From positions 35,508 through 99,507 of the forward strand of contig NW_019091557.1 in assembly GCF_001949145.1 (NCBI RefSeq): a DNA stretch of 64,000 nt, in the 5' to 3' direction. Positions 53,001 through 63,967 of this stretch are shown piece by piece; within the stretch, counting starts at the first letter, position 1, and each line of letters opens with the position of its first letter. Below the pieces are notes generated by a model. The model was not told the origin of the DNA. It ran no database searches and saw only the letters and a program-made list of their open reading frames with translations. This DNA comes from Acanthaster planci. Taxonomy: Eukaryota; Echinodermata; Asteroidea; Valvatida; Acanthasteridae. A program made the position numbers and the translations under genes.

Positions 53001-53573
53001 CATCACTGATGTCTCGATCTTTCCCGGAGACACATGCCTCTAACCCAACCTGCACTATACGAAAGCTGATAACCGGACACGGTGACCCTAAAATTACGAG
53101 ATTACAGCTAAACCTACATTAAATTGAAAAATAATAAAACCTAATGGATGAAACCGATAAAAATCACATATCTTGCAACACAACATCATCGTGCAAATGT
53201 CACATTCAAGAGGCAAGTTTTACCTTTGAAAACGGCAAGACCCTGTTTGCTCCGTATGTGCCATGGCAAGGCCTTTCATAACTTGGGAGCAGCCATTGCA
53301 GATGCCCTATCACCAGATGTAGGTAATATTTTTACCACTAGGATAACTTAAAACAAATGTTGTCTTCCCTCGGAAAACAGGTGCATGGAGGCTGCCACCT
53401 GCAGGGGCGAATCAGTCCAGAACAAGAACAAGCTGAACAACCAGCTGAACAATGCACCGGCATCCTACGAGGGCGCCCTGGTCCAGTTTGCCAAGGGCGA
53501 GTACTTCTACATGGGCAGCCGCAACAACAACTTCAGCAACCGCAGCCAGAAGGGGCGGCTGATGATCAAGTAG
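41061..53573 (+). CDS. DD3-3: DD3-3-like gene B: secreted protein, 668 aa, 13 coding exons
   Basis: Exons: 41061-41207, 43922-43999, 44753-44945, 45630-45812, 46636-46828, 47206-47369, 48115-48361, 49166-49228, 49760-49917, 50659-50802, 51422-51493, 51897-52068, 53381-53573. All introns are GT-AG and the joined frame is 2007 nt without a break. The start at 41061 (a second ATG follows at once) gives a signal peptide [18 protein letters not shown], then [20 protein letters not shown]. Family marks: [67 protein letters not shown]. It stops four codons after that last block (LMIK), so it lacks the membrane anchor of gene A and should be secreted. Residues about 150-185 are rich in Asn and Gln, a stretch not matched in A. 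Role of the family is unknown. Confidence 0.92.
46275..46575 (+). repeat. Interspersed repeat rich in 'catggaaaa' words, copy 2
   Basis: Lies in intron 4 of gene B. Words such as gtcatggaaaatcctggaaa, tcatggaaaagtcatggaaa and acctggaaaaggcatggaat run through it. Related to 31750-32075. Confidence 0.5.
47206..48361 (+). other. Gene B exons 6-7: paired NNEA-x-C motifs
   Basis: The sequence RWNNEADC in exon 6 and QYNNEAAC in exon 7 lie about 30 residues apart, each followed by a Gly/Trp-containing loop (GGQW, VRYVWG). They look like a small internal duplication or paired disulfide modules. The matching part of gene A keeps only a weak second copy (QEECE, TRGVW). Confidence 0.5.
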
Positions 53574-54002
53574 GAGTGCTCCAGCCACAGCGGGCCGGCA
53601 CCTGATCCCCACTGGACACTCCGTAAATGAAACTATGCTATGGCTTTGATGAGCGCTGCTCTGCATGTGGGAGCAAGGGTTTCCTCTGGACTACCAATGA
53701 GGATGAGGTGGAAAGAAAGAAAATCCAAGTGCATTGCCGACATGGTCAAAGATAAAAGTTTATCATGAATGTATGCTCATAGTGCTTTTATTGTCTTATC
53801 ACATTTCCTTTAAATAACTAGCCTTGTAGCCTGTGTTAGTAGCCACAGTAATCCAAATTATAAATTACTAAAATTTCACTTTTTTTGTTTTAGTTTTTTG
53901 AGATGGCAATATTTGCCCAAAAGACTGGGATTGTTACCAAAGAGTGTTGTCGAGTCCATCACAAGTCATGTTAGTCTTAAGCCAAGTCACATGGTTTTTC
54001 CA

Positions 54003-54017
54003 AATAAAATGAATAAA
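54003..54017 (+). terminator. Poly(A) signals of gene B
   Basis: Two AATAAA hexamers (54003-54008 and 54012-54017) lie 430 bases after the stop codon, giving a normal 3' UTR. A longer form could run through the gap to another AATAAA at 55394-55399. Confidence 0.6.
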
Positions 54018-54291
54018 ATGCATTGCTTTTGGAATTGTCCCACCTGCTTCTGGTGACCAGCCTCATGAAAGACAGGTCTTGTCAACATGCAATCGACTTG
54101 ACTCCAACACTAAGTGAGCTGGGCAACCGTGTGCCTGAATAGGCATGGGAAACCCTGGTGGGAGCTAATGAGCACTTGACTGTCCTAACCGTGGATGGAA
54201 GTGTGCCCCCCCCCATTACGTATCTTATCTCACACTGCCAGTCTCTCCCTTTCTCACTGGAGGTGTAGTTCAAGTGGGATGCTGGCATTCG

Positions 54292-54683
54292 NNNNNNNNN
54301 NNNNNNNNNNNNNNNNNNNNNNNNNNNNNNNNNNNNNNNNNNNNNNNNNNNNNNNNNNNNNNNNNNNNNNNNNNNNNNNNNNNNNNNNNNNNNNNNNNNN
54401 NNNNNNNNNNNNNNNNNNNNNNNNNNNNNNNNNNNNNNNNNNNNNNNNNNNNNNNNNNNNNNNNNNNNNNNNNNNNNNNNNNNNNNNNNNNNNNNNNNNN
54501 NNNNNNNNNNNNNNNNNNNNNNNNNNNNNNNNNNNNNNNNNNNNNNNNNNNNNNNNNNNNNNNNNNNNNNNNNNNNNNNNNNNNNNNNNNNNNNNNNNNN
54601 NNNNNNNNNNNNNNNNNNNNNNNNNNNNNNNNNNNNNNNNNNNNNNNNNNNNNNNNNNNNNNNNNNNNNNNNNNNNNNNNNNN
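54292..54683. other. Assembly gap (392 N)
   Basis: Unresolved bases. Any frame crossing it is meaningless. Confidence 0.99.
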
Positions 54684-55399
54684 CTGTATATTTAAGGTCA
54701 CTTCATCTAGTTCAAGTTGTGAACATGTTAAGTTTAGCACTTTCACGTGTGCCTATTTAAATTGTGTGTCTTTCATATCAGAGTTACTGTACATGACCTT
54801 CTAAATTGTTTCAATGTCACGGTTTGCAATAAATGTATAGATTTATAAACATTCCATTCCTACTTTGTAACACTTATCAGCATTTAATATTGTATACCGT
54901 TTTTACTACATATTTTTACACTGAAAATGGATTTGTTTATACTTGTAGCCTTTTAGCTGTGAGTACAAATTGGAATGTACTACCCGTGAGGGGAATTTTT
55001 TGTGATTTATACAAGTAATATATTTTCATTTTTGTTTGTCACCATGTTTATTAGATGTAATGAGTACTGTGGCAGTGGGAATTTCTTGGTGAAATGTATT
55101 CCTGATGCATTGTATGCTGGATTGTTTTCTAATGTTTACATGTAGTTGATAGATATCAGGAACTTTGAAGATATGTTCAGTCTCGGTGTACATGTATACA
55201 AAGGTCAACATTTTTTACATGGTCAGGTCCTACAAAACTGCCAAGGAATGCTTATCACAGTTCACAACTGGTGTATTATTGTTAAAAGCAAACCACCCTC
55301 AAGCAATGCTCTCTCTAAAATACACGATTTCAGTGTATGGTATTTTTGGATACATGTAAAGTCTGCTGGCTCAGACATTTTGGAGGAAGATTGAATAAA
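54684..55399 (+). other. 3'-UTR-like AT-rich sequence ending in AATAAA
   Basis: No coding sense. The AATAAA at 55394-55399 and T-rich composition look like the end of a plus-strand transcript, either a long form of gene B or something hidden by the gap. Confidence 0.35.
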
Positions 55400-55504
55400 G
55401 CAAATACTTACAAAGATCTGTTTTAGTTTGTGGTCGTTACTTTACGAAAGCCCTGTAGTACCATCAGGTACATTTATTCAATAAGTTAAGTGTATGTGTA
55501 TTTT

Positions 55505-55760
55505 TCAAGTTCGTTTTTGTGAAAGTAGATTTTTTCGAAATTCGTTTTTACGAAGTGTATTTTTCTCCACCTTTTTTTTTTTAAAGAATTTTGGAAAGTT
55601 CGTTTGTTGGAGACATATGTTCGCCATTTTGTTCTTGTGAGATCTATATTTAGAAACGTTTCTTTTTGAAACGTTTTTACGAGGTAGATTTTTGGATAAA
55701 GTTTTTGATGAGAAATTTTTGTTTTAATTTTCCATGAGATATACATTTTTAGGTCTGAAT
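55505..55760. repeat. Degenerate tandem repeat, unit about 31-32 bp
   Basis: Copies of a unit like TTCGTTTTTRYGAAGTAGATTTTT recur (clear at about 55508, 55540 and 55670). On the minus strand this keeps a frame open for 95 codons with a repeated Lys/Asn/Phe pattern (FVKTNFEKIYF, FHKNELEKYTY), which is a by-product of the repeat unless expression is shown. Confidence 0.6.
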
Positions 55761-56029
55761 TTATTTCTCCCAAAACAAACTGTTACGAAGCCGCCTCCAA
55801 AAGTAAGACTCAACATAAATAGATCAGAAGGAAAAGAACACTCCAAGAATTCAGGAGCAGAATCAAGGCTTTGATAAGGGAAAGCGATATGTTTATAATC
55901 CTTTTCACTCAAATTAATTGACACTTCTTTGACTAATAAATCAAGGGTAAATGAATTTATACATTATAAAGTAAATAAATTATTGTGGCTTGCCATGGCT
56001 GTGTGAGGGGAGGTACCTCCACGGGTGGA

Positions 56030-56480
56030 ATCCTGAGCCTAGACGGCCGCCGGCCGGGTAACGGAAAGTCGCGATAGACTTCTTGCCTTGATCTTGCTGG
56101 TGAACTTGCGGCGACTCCGACATCCGGACTTGAACTGTGTGGGACGGTGGACAGGTGGCCGAGCCGGCAGGCGGGTTACTGGCTATGCGTCTAGTTGAGC
56201 GGGCACGGCTGCTGGGCGTGGTGCGTGAGGAAGGTGGTGATATAGGTTGGCCGGGTTGACACGGAGACGGGTCAATGGCGGGAAGCCAGAGGAGCTACGG
56301 CCAGCAACCAACAAGGCTAGTGAGCCCTGTCGATGGGCACTCATTGGGTCCAAAGGTATGCCTGAAACCTTGGCATAACGGAAGAGCCGAGTGCCGCGTC
56401 CACGTCCTTGGTCAGAATCCGACGAAGACCAGAATTCCTGAGCCACTAACTTCAACCGGACATTCCTGTGGCAAGTCCAC
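56030..56480. other. GC-rich patch of unknown nature
   Basis: Stands out from the AT-rich surroundings. It opens with a perfect palindrome ggaggtacctcc (about 56009-56020) and gacggccgccggccgg. Frames are open on both strands but I recognise no protein. It could be part of a repeat, or a CpG island without a visible gene. Confidence 0.4.
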
Positions 56481-56539
56481 CGTTGAGGAATGTGGAGTGA
56501 TTCTTGGCGCGATTAACTGGTCAAGTCAAGCGACTGGCC

Positions 56540-58139
56540 TTAATTAATAATCTACGTAATCTTTACGGACTATCACCATTACAAACTCTTAACAACAAAT
56601 TGTAACTCCTAAAACGAACTTCGAAAAATCTAGGCCTATCTTGTCACTATTTCCGTCGCCGGTTACTCGCTGCTCCGTCCACCAATTCCCTTGATGGCAA
56701 GCTGTACAATGCATATATTAAAATGTGATCTGTTTGTGTAAGCCATGTACTCTAGTTTAAAGCTGCTGAAAATTGAAAAAGGATGATACTGAAAGCTATC
56801 TAGTGCACTGTCTTGTGGTTGTTGGTACGGCCCGTGATGGCACTGTGGTTTTCTAGCAAGCTCTCTAACTTGCGATATAGCCCCCTCGATTTATTTGTAT
56901 GTCCTAGGCACAGTGCCCACTTTGTATGTGGAATATAGTATGTTATCACATTATGCATGCAAGTACACTAAAACGAATCGCTTACCGTAGATAGGTCTAC
57001 ACAACTTTCTTATAGCGATTTTGTTGACTGTCTACAGGCTTGCACGTAAAGTTGAACACTCACATGGGCCAAAACAAGTCGTCGATAGGTCTACACTGCC
57101 ATGCAATTTTTTTCTTCAAAGTACGAGCATACATGTATTGATAGTTTGATGATACATCATGATAGTTTGGATGAAGTTTTAATGCACATTATGAATTGTG
57201 TTTGTTTTCTTCATTTTCTTGCAAAATCAATTCAAAGAAACTGAATCGAGATTTACAAAGTGCGGCAATATGAGATAATGAAACATAATTGAGTGAATTA
57301 GGTACATGCGTATCATCTTTTGATCCTATTGTTATTCCATTAACAAGTAGATTAACGCTAACATTACACTGCAATAAACTGTCAGCTTTTAAAGACTTTC
57401 AAAATTAACTTCCAATTTTCTACCTTAACTTTGTGAATTTCCATTCCTATTGTCCGTACTTAATAAAGGCACGAAGAAATGCAGCTCCAAACGTTATTGT
57501 TCAATTAAATTAATGACGGACCCAGAAGACCGTCGTGAAGAGATTGGAGTCGTGTGAAACCTTCGAATCAATTGAAGTTCCCAGAACCTTAGCATGAAAT
57601 TTCTCTACTTCGAGTCGTCTTAAACTCTTCGGATAGCAAAAAATAGCGCTAAATATACCTGAAAGTGAACCGATGAACTGTTACATGTGCGGGAGTTCTG
57701 AAACAATACACACAAGCGTCTCAAACCATTTTTTATATCGTTAATGTAATTCTGGCTAAATATTATGCTGATTACACAACATTTTTTCCATCAAATAACA
57801 GCGTAATAATAATATGATATACTGATAATATAATACAGCATATTCACAAAGGAACGTACCGGTACACACTATTAACTTCTAATCTCATAAAACCTGTTAA
57901 GTCAAAGTATAGCATTATAAGTTCTATCTGAGCTAAGACCAGTTCATTCTAAAATGTGAAAGCGAAGCGTCACAAAGTCACAAAGATTTACAGTAAAATT
58001 TCGCTCAAGTTGAAATGGGTTCAACTTTCGCAAATTGGCAGCGGGAATCTGTAATTTTGCGTCGTAAATGTGCGTTTGTGTTTGTTTTCGTGCCAAGTAT
58101 TAACCAGTTTTAGCCTCAAGGCACCGAAAAGTCATATTT
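56540..58139. other. No gene seen
   Basis: AT-rich intergenic DNA with short frames only. Confidence 0.5.
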
Positions 58140-58260
58140 CTCAAGATGTTTCCAGATCAACCAATATTCCTGAAAGCTACTGAAGGTTCTACTAGGAAGT
58201 GGACTATCGATTTTACATCAATGTGGATAAGACAGGCCTTTTTCCAGACCTATTTTTAAA
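58140..58260 (-). repeat. Lectin-unit 3' flank, copy 1
   Basis: Similar to 59500-59640: shared words include agatgttt, gatcaac, tgaaggttct, ggaagtg, attttacat and aggcctttttc. It lies about 210 bases after the lectin 1 stop. Confidence 0.6.
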
Positions 58261-58467
58261 TGACGCGGCAATGCAGTAGGTTCGTAGTTGCAAAATCGGA
58301 AGTCGTCCCTTGCATAGGCCTTCAGCCGAAAAAGTTTGAACATTATGAAGTGTCTGCATCCTTGTGCTTGTTTCCACACTGGATTATTGTAACTGTTACT
58401 TAAAGAGCACCTGTAAGGAAAACATGTTTTCATTAGAGTTGCTCTTTAACTGGTTTGCTCTTCCGTT

Positions 58468-58983
58468 TTACATCTTGTTAGCATGCATTTTACAAAGGTA
58501 AGGATGGGTCTCCTCACATCTGTAATCATTCCATCCAGTGTACGTGCCACTAGGACGCCACAAACCGCCGCAGTCCTCCCCTCGCCCCCCACCGTTCGGC
58601 TCACTGCTCCCCCAATCTTCGTAGCTCATGGACGCCTCGTCACTCCAACTCCAAGCGAAGCTTCCTTCACTTTCCCGGTAGTGGAGACCGACCCAGACGC
58701 AGCGCCGTATGGGCCCTGTGTTCGGGACCGCTGAGGTGTTCCACAACTGCCGTAAAAAGTCGTTCTCTGCAGAGCTGTGGATGGACACAAGGTGCCCCTG
58801 GCCGTTGCGGGTGAAGAACTCCCGGCAGTGCTCCTCGGCCGGATGCCAGGCCTTGGGTGGACCGAAGAAACGGTAACACTGGTCACCGAAGCGAGTCCAG
58901 AAGGGTGGGCAGTCCAGATCAACCCCGGCAGCCAAGCCTAGGATAAGGAAGAGCATTGTGCACGAAATCTGTCGGGCAGCCAT
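58468..58983 (-). CDS. Secreted C-type lectin 1 (EPN type), 171 aa, intronless
   Basis: Signal peptide at residues 1-20 (SCTMLFLILGLAAG), then one C-type lectin domain covering nearly the whole mature chain: DCPPFWTRFGDQCYRFF, AEEHC, WVGL, EPN at 128-130, GEDC and WNDYRC at 151-156, ending YLCKM. EPN together with WND is the classic calcium and mannose-type sugar site. The eight Cys include an extra one at residue 95. I chose ATG 58983 over the in-frame ATG at 59052 because the protein then starts MAARQISC like lectin 2 (MTARQISC), and because 59052 sits only about 20 bases below the TATA box, so it is probably not in the mRNA. Likely an immune or coelomic-fluid lectin (inference). Confidence 0.92.
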   Translation of the reverse strand: MAARQISCTMLFLILGLAAGVDLDCPPFWTRFGDQCYRFFGPPKAWHPAEEHCREFFTRNGQGHLVSIHSSAENDFLRQLWNTSAVPNTGPIRRCVWVGLHYRESEGSFAWSWSDEASMSYEDWGSSEPNGGGRGEDCGGLWRPSGTYTGWNDYRCEETHPYLCKMHANKM

Positions 58984-59068
58984 AACGCTACGTACTTTGT
59001 CAAGCTCTGTTAACTTCACCTTTGTCTTAAGAAGAGGAACCAAGATTGCCATTGTGCGTTCTGTGCTT

Positions 59069-59078
59069 CCTTTTATAG
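59069..59078 (-). promoter_or_regulatory. TATA box of lectin 1
   Basis: Minus-strand CTATAAAAGG, 86 bases above ATG 58983. Predicts a start near 59045. Confidence 0.7.
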
Positions 59079-59109
59079 ATTTTTACCAATTCCCTAAATC
59101 GCGTCAAGT

Positions 59110-59320
59110 TGCATGTGTGTTTCAGGTTAATCCAGATCTTTGTTATGCCAACCGGACCATTTTGCGCTGATATTTCCGGAAATGACACTGTGTAGAACCA
59201 TTATAAAGAAACCTGACTTCATAAAAACAACATTACGGCTAGAACGCAGGAACTGTGTTCCAGTTTTTAGTAACCTTGGATTTTTGAAACAATGTTATAT
59301 CCCCATTCGTCATTTTACCT
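59110..59320 (-). repeat. Lectin-unit 5' flank, copy 1
   Basis: Similar to 60520-60730: for example ccattttgcgctgatatttc against tcattctgggctgacgtttc, then aaatgacact against aaatgacatt, and tttttagtaacc against attttagtaacc. It is the upstream region of lectin 1. Confidence 0.6.
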
Positions 59321-59499
59321 GTCCCATCTCCTTGACATGGAATTCCATATCTGCCGTCGCCCGCGGGCGCCGGGGGAAGTCGTGCGTCGTGCGTCGTCAC
59401 GTTGTCAGTCGTGCGACGGGCAGAATTGGGCACAACAAAAAGCAAAGCACATTAACCGACAGGCGTTCAAAATTAATGTACCCATCGTTTGAGAGGGCG

Positions 59500-60730
59500 A
59501 AAGCAACAGATGTTTCAAGATCAACAAAAGCTAGTCCTGAAATTTGCTGAAGGTTCTTTGCGGTGGGGAAGTGTCTAATTTTACATTTATGAACTCAAAC
59601 TGATAAGAAAGGCCTTTTTCTAAACAAACACAGGGCCTGTCTCTATCATCAATATGGAAGGCAATATGTGACGAACTGAACAACAGTCAAACGTCTTGGT
59701 ATTAATTTGTCCCTCTATTGAAGAACTACAACAGAAACTGCATGAAAAGCTGCCTTCAAAAGAAAGCTAACAAACCTAAATAGGTCTGTCTTGTTTCTCG
59801 TACCACCTGTTATCCAGTATGTACATGTATGTGGCAGCTTTGAAAGTGCGATGTTTGAAGAAAATTGCACATGATGAGCTCATCATTTATCAGGGAGAGT
59901 TTGAATTCTTCCTTGAATGATGAGAGAATCAATTCACTTTCCTTTTTGGGGGGAGGGGGAAGTAGGCTTTAGGCCTTATTTTCGTCTTGGTGTTTGTTTT
60001 TTGTTTTGAGATTTTCGCTTTAGGACTTTTTTATTCTGCGATTTAACAGCGGTGAGATGATTTAATCAGAATGTGATTTCAAGTACCGGATTGGGAGATT
60101 GATGCTTCAATGTCCGTTTCCAAGAATCACGCTTGTTAAACTACTAACCCCCCTCCTTTCAACACGTTTCAGGGCTTTAGAGAGTCAGCACTTTCGAAAT
60201 GGTAGTACCACCTTTCTTAGTTTCTTGGATAGCGGGGCGAGGACTTTCTTAAGGGTGAAAAAGCTTGGAGACTGGTTTTAAAAAATACCTCCTAACCTAA
60301 GACAAGAATATATTCACTCTTATAAAAACGGAGGTCGAACGGCCATCTTGTGATGGAAAACAGTTTCAACATTTCAGCTGTTTTGCAATAAACCCAATTG
60401 GAGCTTGGAGAACTATTCAAAGTACGCCACGGGGACCGTATACCTGACATTAATTAAACAGGTTGGTGGAGACTGCTGGTGATGGTAAACAAGTTTGGTT
60501 CACTGTAGCCCTTCACAGGAAACCGTGTTACAGTTTGAAACCGCTAAACCCGGATCTTGTAATATCAACGGGATCATTCTGGGCTGACGTTTCCTTAAAT
60601 GACATTAGAAACCTTTCCAAAGAAAGCCTATTACTATGTTAACAGTACAATGTAATAGCTACAACGGAGGACTGGAGTAAGTGTTCTAGATTTTAGTAAC
60701 CCATTTTCAAACAATAATGTGGGCCCGTTA
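59500..60730 (-). other. Duplicated lectin unit without a lectin frame
   Basis: A 3'-flank copy (59500-59640) and a 5'-flank copy (60520-60730) lie about 1.2 kb apart, the same spacing as in the lectin 1 unit (58140 to 59320). The DNA between (59640-60520) shows no lectin-like reading on the minus strand, so the coding part has been lost or replaced. Confidence 0.5.
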
Positions 60731-63355
60731 TGCCCCATCAGTGACCGGTAGGGCAGGGACTCTCCGGACGCAATCCTTCCTCAGCATTTCTTGCTATGCC
60801 TGCATTTTCACTGCAGAGGACAGTTTTCTTCATCAGCATGGGAGGAAAAGTCAGCAGACGTCCAAATGTTAGTTTTACTTTGTTGTGAAAGAGCGGGAGC
60901 AGCGATATACACACTTTTGCAGCAATTGTATCACTGCAAATGCAGTACATCTCAGTAGTCTCCTTTTCTATATTTTTTTCACTTTTAATAAGACGCTAAG
61001 CCTTATACTAGTCACAGTAATACTGCGGATAAAAGCAAGCTTATATCTTTTTTAATGTTATTATCACTTGGCACAGAAATCTGGGAAATGACTGGGATCA
61101 TATATACTTACCACTCAGAAAAACCATAAAGATCACACAAAGAAACCCCAAATCTCCCCTTTTATTTCTTTTTAGGACCGTTGCTGCGATATTCGTGCCT
61201 CTGATGTTCCCATTTTAAGCCAATTTATGCACCATTTCCCACTCAAATACTTTGCATCCCAAATAGCATAGTAATGTAGCATCCCGTGCCACCACTGCAA
61301 CCTGGGGCCCGTCATGAATGATGATCATGCAAATTGACCACCTTGCAAGCCTGCCTCAACACACTTTTCCTGGTTAATCGGCTCACCTGTCCATTGTCAA
61401 GGTGGTCGGCGACAGTGTAAGGTGGGTAATGGTGTGTAATGGTCAACACCATCTTACACTGTCGTTGGACGCTTTGGCGGCAATAGGCTGGCATTAAACC
61501 GGTAAAACAGGCTAGGTGCACAGTGATTGACGCTATGCATTATTCCTTTATGTCAGAACTTCCGAATTGTTCTGAAAAGGAGCGCTTTTGCACATTGTTT
61601 TTTATTAAATTGGACATCGGTCCCTCCGGCAGTGAGATGGTCCAAAATAATCTGGCTCTTTAAAATTGCAGGGGTTTTTGAAGAAAGCGCTACAAAATGC
61701 TAAAAAGTGGAGAGAAAAATGACCATGAAATTTATGCACCTCGTGTACTCTTTTAACGGTCTAAACTCAACGAACACGGACGTTCAGTTTACAGTGCATT
61801 GTTTGCTTGTACGGTTTCTCTGAAAATAAATCTGCACGTGAAGAAGCTTTTAGAAGACGCCTAACGCTGTTGTCGTTATAAGTAGTAGTCCTCAGAGTGT
61901 ACAATTCTTTCTGGAGGATATTTTTAAAGATGCCCAAGGCGGAACAATGGTTGAAGAGAACAATAAACCCATCACATTCGCTTGCATATTAAAGCCTTAA
62001 AAAAGAGCTACACAAAGACAACGTTTTCATGCTTCTAAATTCCTAACAGAATATGATTTAATCAATCAACTTGTTTAAACTAAATGACCACTCTACGTCT
62101 ACGTTTAAACTAAACGATATATGTCTTCGAAAATTTCAGAATACCTGGAATTTCTAGTAATATTTTATTTAGGCCATTTTACATGCCTTGTTCTTCCACA
62201 TTCCTGGAGATTAGCAGTTGACCTCGGAGAGTAGACAAATTAAATGATCATGTCCATGGCATTTCGCCCCACATTTTACCGTAAACGATTTTCTTATTGA
62301 ATAGGTGGGCAAAAGTTCTAGGAAATTTGCATAGACATATGTCATATGAATTAGATTACCGAAGATGTCTAAGATATTCTATGAAGCTCACAGAAATGAG
62401 GCAAAGCGACGTCCATACATTTTCTCAAGTTGAGCCAGGACTAAAAAAAATTAACAGAAATCATATGCTGCGGTATCTGGAATTTCCACAAATAGAGGGG
62501 AAAGTATTTAGCTTACACGAGCGCCCATTGTGTAAAGGACAGTTGGGTCTTTTTAAACTTCCCAGTTTAAAATCGCTAACCGTTGGTCAATCAAATTTCT
62601 TTGCTTTCAGGGTACATTTCTTCAGTAATTCGGTGAGTATATCAAGTTCCTTGTTACTTGCAAGTAGTGTGATGGACTGTCTGGGTGCGATGTGCCAATG
62701 TAAAGGCAGTAATGTAAAGTATAATTGAAAATAGTGCCTAGTACATGCATATATGCGTTTCGATAATTCTCGCTATAGCTACTCTAATAATAAACAAACA
62801 GCAGTAAACCATACAAAACCAAACACGGCAATGCAAAGACTTAAAAAGTGAACCACCATCCATAACGTATATATCTGATCATAAACCTGAAACAAGTGCA
62901 TTTAAAGCTATTTTTATAAAGAGTCAATAAAATACATAGACGTTGGTAACTTAATGTGGGGAACCGTCGATAATTCAAAGAGGTAGATTGATTCTGATAT
63001 GAAATCTCATCAAATTATTGCAGAGCTCTCGTCAGCAACACCTCCACTGCAAAGGAGTTTCCAAACGATGAACTATCGTTCATGCCACTGAGAAAGTTTG
63101 AAAAAGATAAGTATTGAATCAAAAGTGTTCCTGCAATTAATAGCACGATACTATTGTTACATGGCTGTCGCCGCGTTTCTGTTCACGGACGCACGGTGTT
63201 CATTGGGTGTGTTTTTCACAACTCCTTGGCATGGCTGGTTTTGTGTCACGTGGTCCTTCATCTGCCAGTGTGCGTTGTACCGAGTCGTTGTTTCAAGTTC
63301 ATAATGGAAAGATGCAGTGATGCTGGTTGTGGCCACTTTTCAGGTTTCCTTCGAT
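60731..63355. other. Intergenic region; one unexplained open frame
   Basis: AT-rich. A plus-strand frame around 62339-62728 is open for about 130 codons from an ATG but resembles nothing I know and has no coding-like composition. No repeats of note. Confidence 0.45.
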
Positions 63356-63862
63356 TTACTCCTTATTAATGGGCATTTTGCAGATGTACGGCAAGGTGGC
63401 CCTGCATCGATCGTCATTCCATCCTATCACATTGCCGTGGTTCCAAAAAGTGCCACAGTCTTCTCCCTGCCCACTGTTGTTCGGCTGCCCGTCACGCCAT
63501 GCCTGGTAGTAAAAGCCCGTCCCGTCACTCCAGGAGAAGGTCCCTTCCTTCGTCTGGTCAGTGTGTCCGAGCCAGACGTGGGTATTAACGTAATTTTCTT
63601 CTCTTGGGACCAGAGTCTGCCACATCTGAATCAGGAAGTTGTTCTCTTCTGCAGTGTGGATGGACGCCAGGTGCCCCTGGCCCTTTCGGGAAAAGAACTC
63701 TTGGCAGTGCTCCTCGGCTGCTTGCCAGGACTTGGTAGGGCGGAAGAAACGGTAACAGTGATCACCGAAGCGAGTCCAGAAGGGTGGACAGTCCAGATCC
63801 ACCCCAGCAGCCAAGCCGATGACTAGGAAGAGAGCTGCACACGAAATCTGTCGGGCGGTCAT
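63356..63862 (-). CDS. Secreted C-type lectin 2 (QPN type), 168 aa, intronless
   Basis: Signal peptide at residues 1-20 (SCAALFLVIGLAAG), then one C-type lectin domain: DCPPFWTRFGDHCYRFF, AEEHC, WLGH, QPN at 126-128, GEDC and WNDDRC at 148-153, ending YICKM. QPN is a mixed form of the EPN (mannose) and QPD (galactose) motifs, so sugar preference cannot be read off safely. The WND calcium site is intact. A close paralog of lectin 1 in the same orientation 4.4 kb away; the first 40 residues are nearly identical. Extracellular, likely immune or fluid-phase role (inference). Confidence 0.92.
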   Translation of the reverse strand: MTARQISCAALFLVIGLAAGVDLDCPPFWTRFGDHCYRFFRPTKSWQAAEEHCQEFFSRKGQGHLASIHTAEENNFLIQMWQTLVPREENYVNTHVWLGHTDQTKEGTFSWSDGTGFYYQAWRDGQPNNSGQGEDCGTFWNHGNVIGWNDDRCRATLPYICKMPINKE

Positions 63863-63958
63863 GATGCTGTATGTACTTTGTCAGATTCTGGAACGTGTTT
63901 GCACTCTTGTCAAACTCGATACCGAAGAATGGTCTGACTATAGTTCGCTCAATACCGG

Positions 63959-63967
63959 TTTATATAG
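63959..63967 (-). promoter_or_regulatory. TATA box of lectin 2
   Basis: Minus-strand CTATATAAA, 97 bases above ATG 63862, at nearly the same distance as in lectin 1. Confidence 0.7.

Noticed and set aside
54195-54804. Open frames across the N run
   Set aside because: They consist of unknown bases.
58984-59052. Upstream in-frame start for lectin 1 (MAILV...)
   Set aside because: It lies only about 20 bases below the TATA box and would put 23 extra residues before a normal signal peptide; the paralog lacks it.
62339-62728. Plus-strand open frame of about 130 codons
   Set aside because: AT-rich, no recognisable domain, no signal peptide, no splice or poly(A) support; could be chance.
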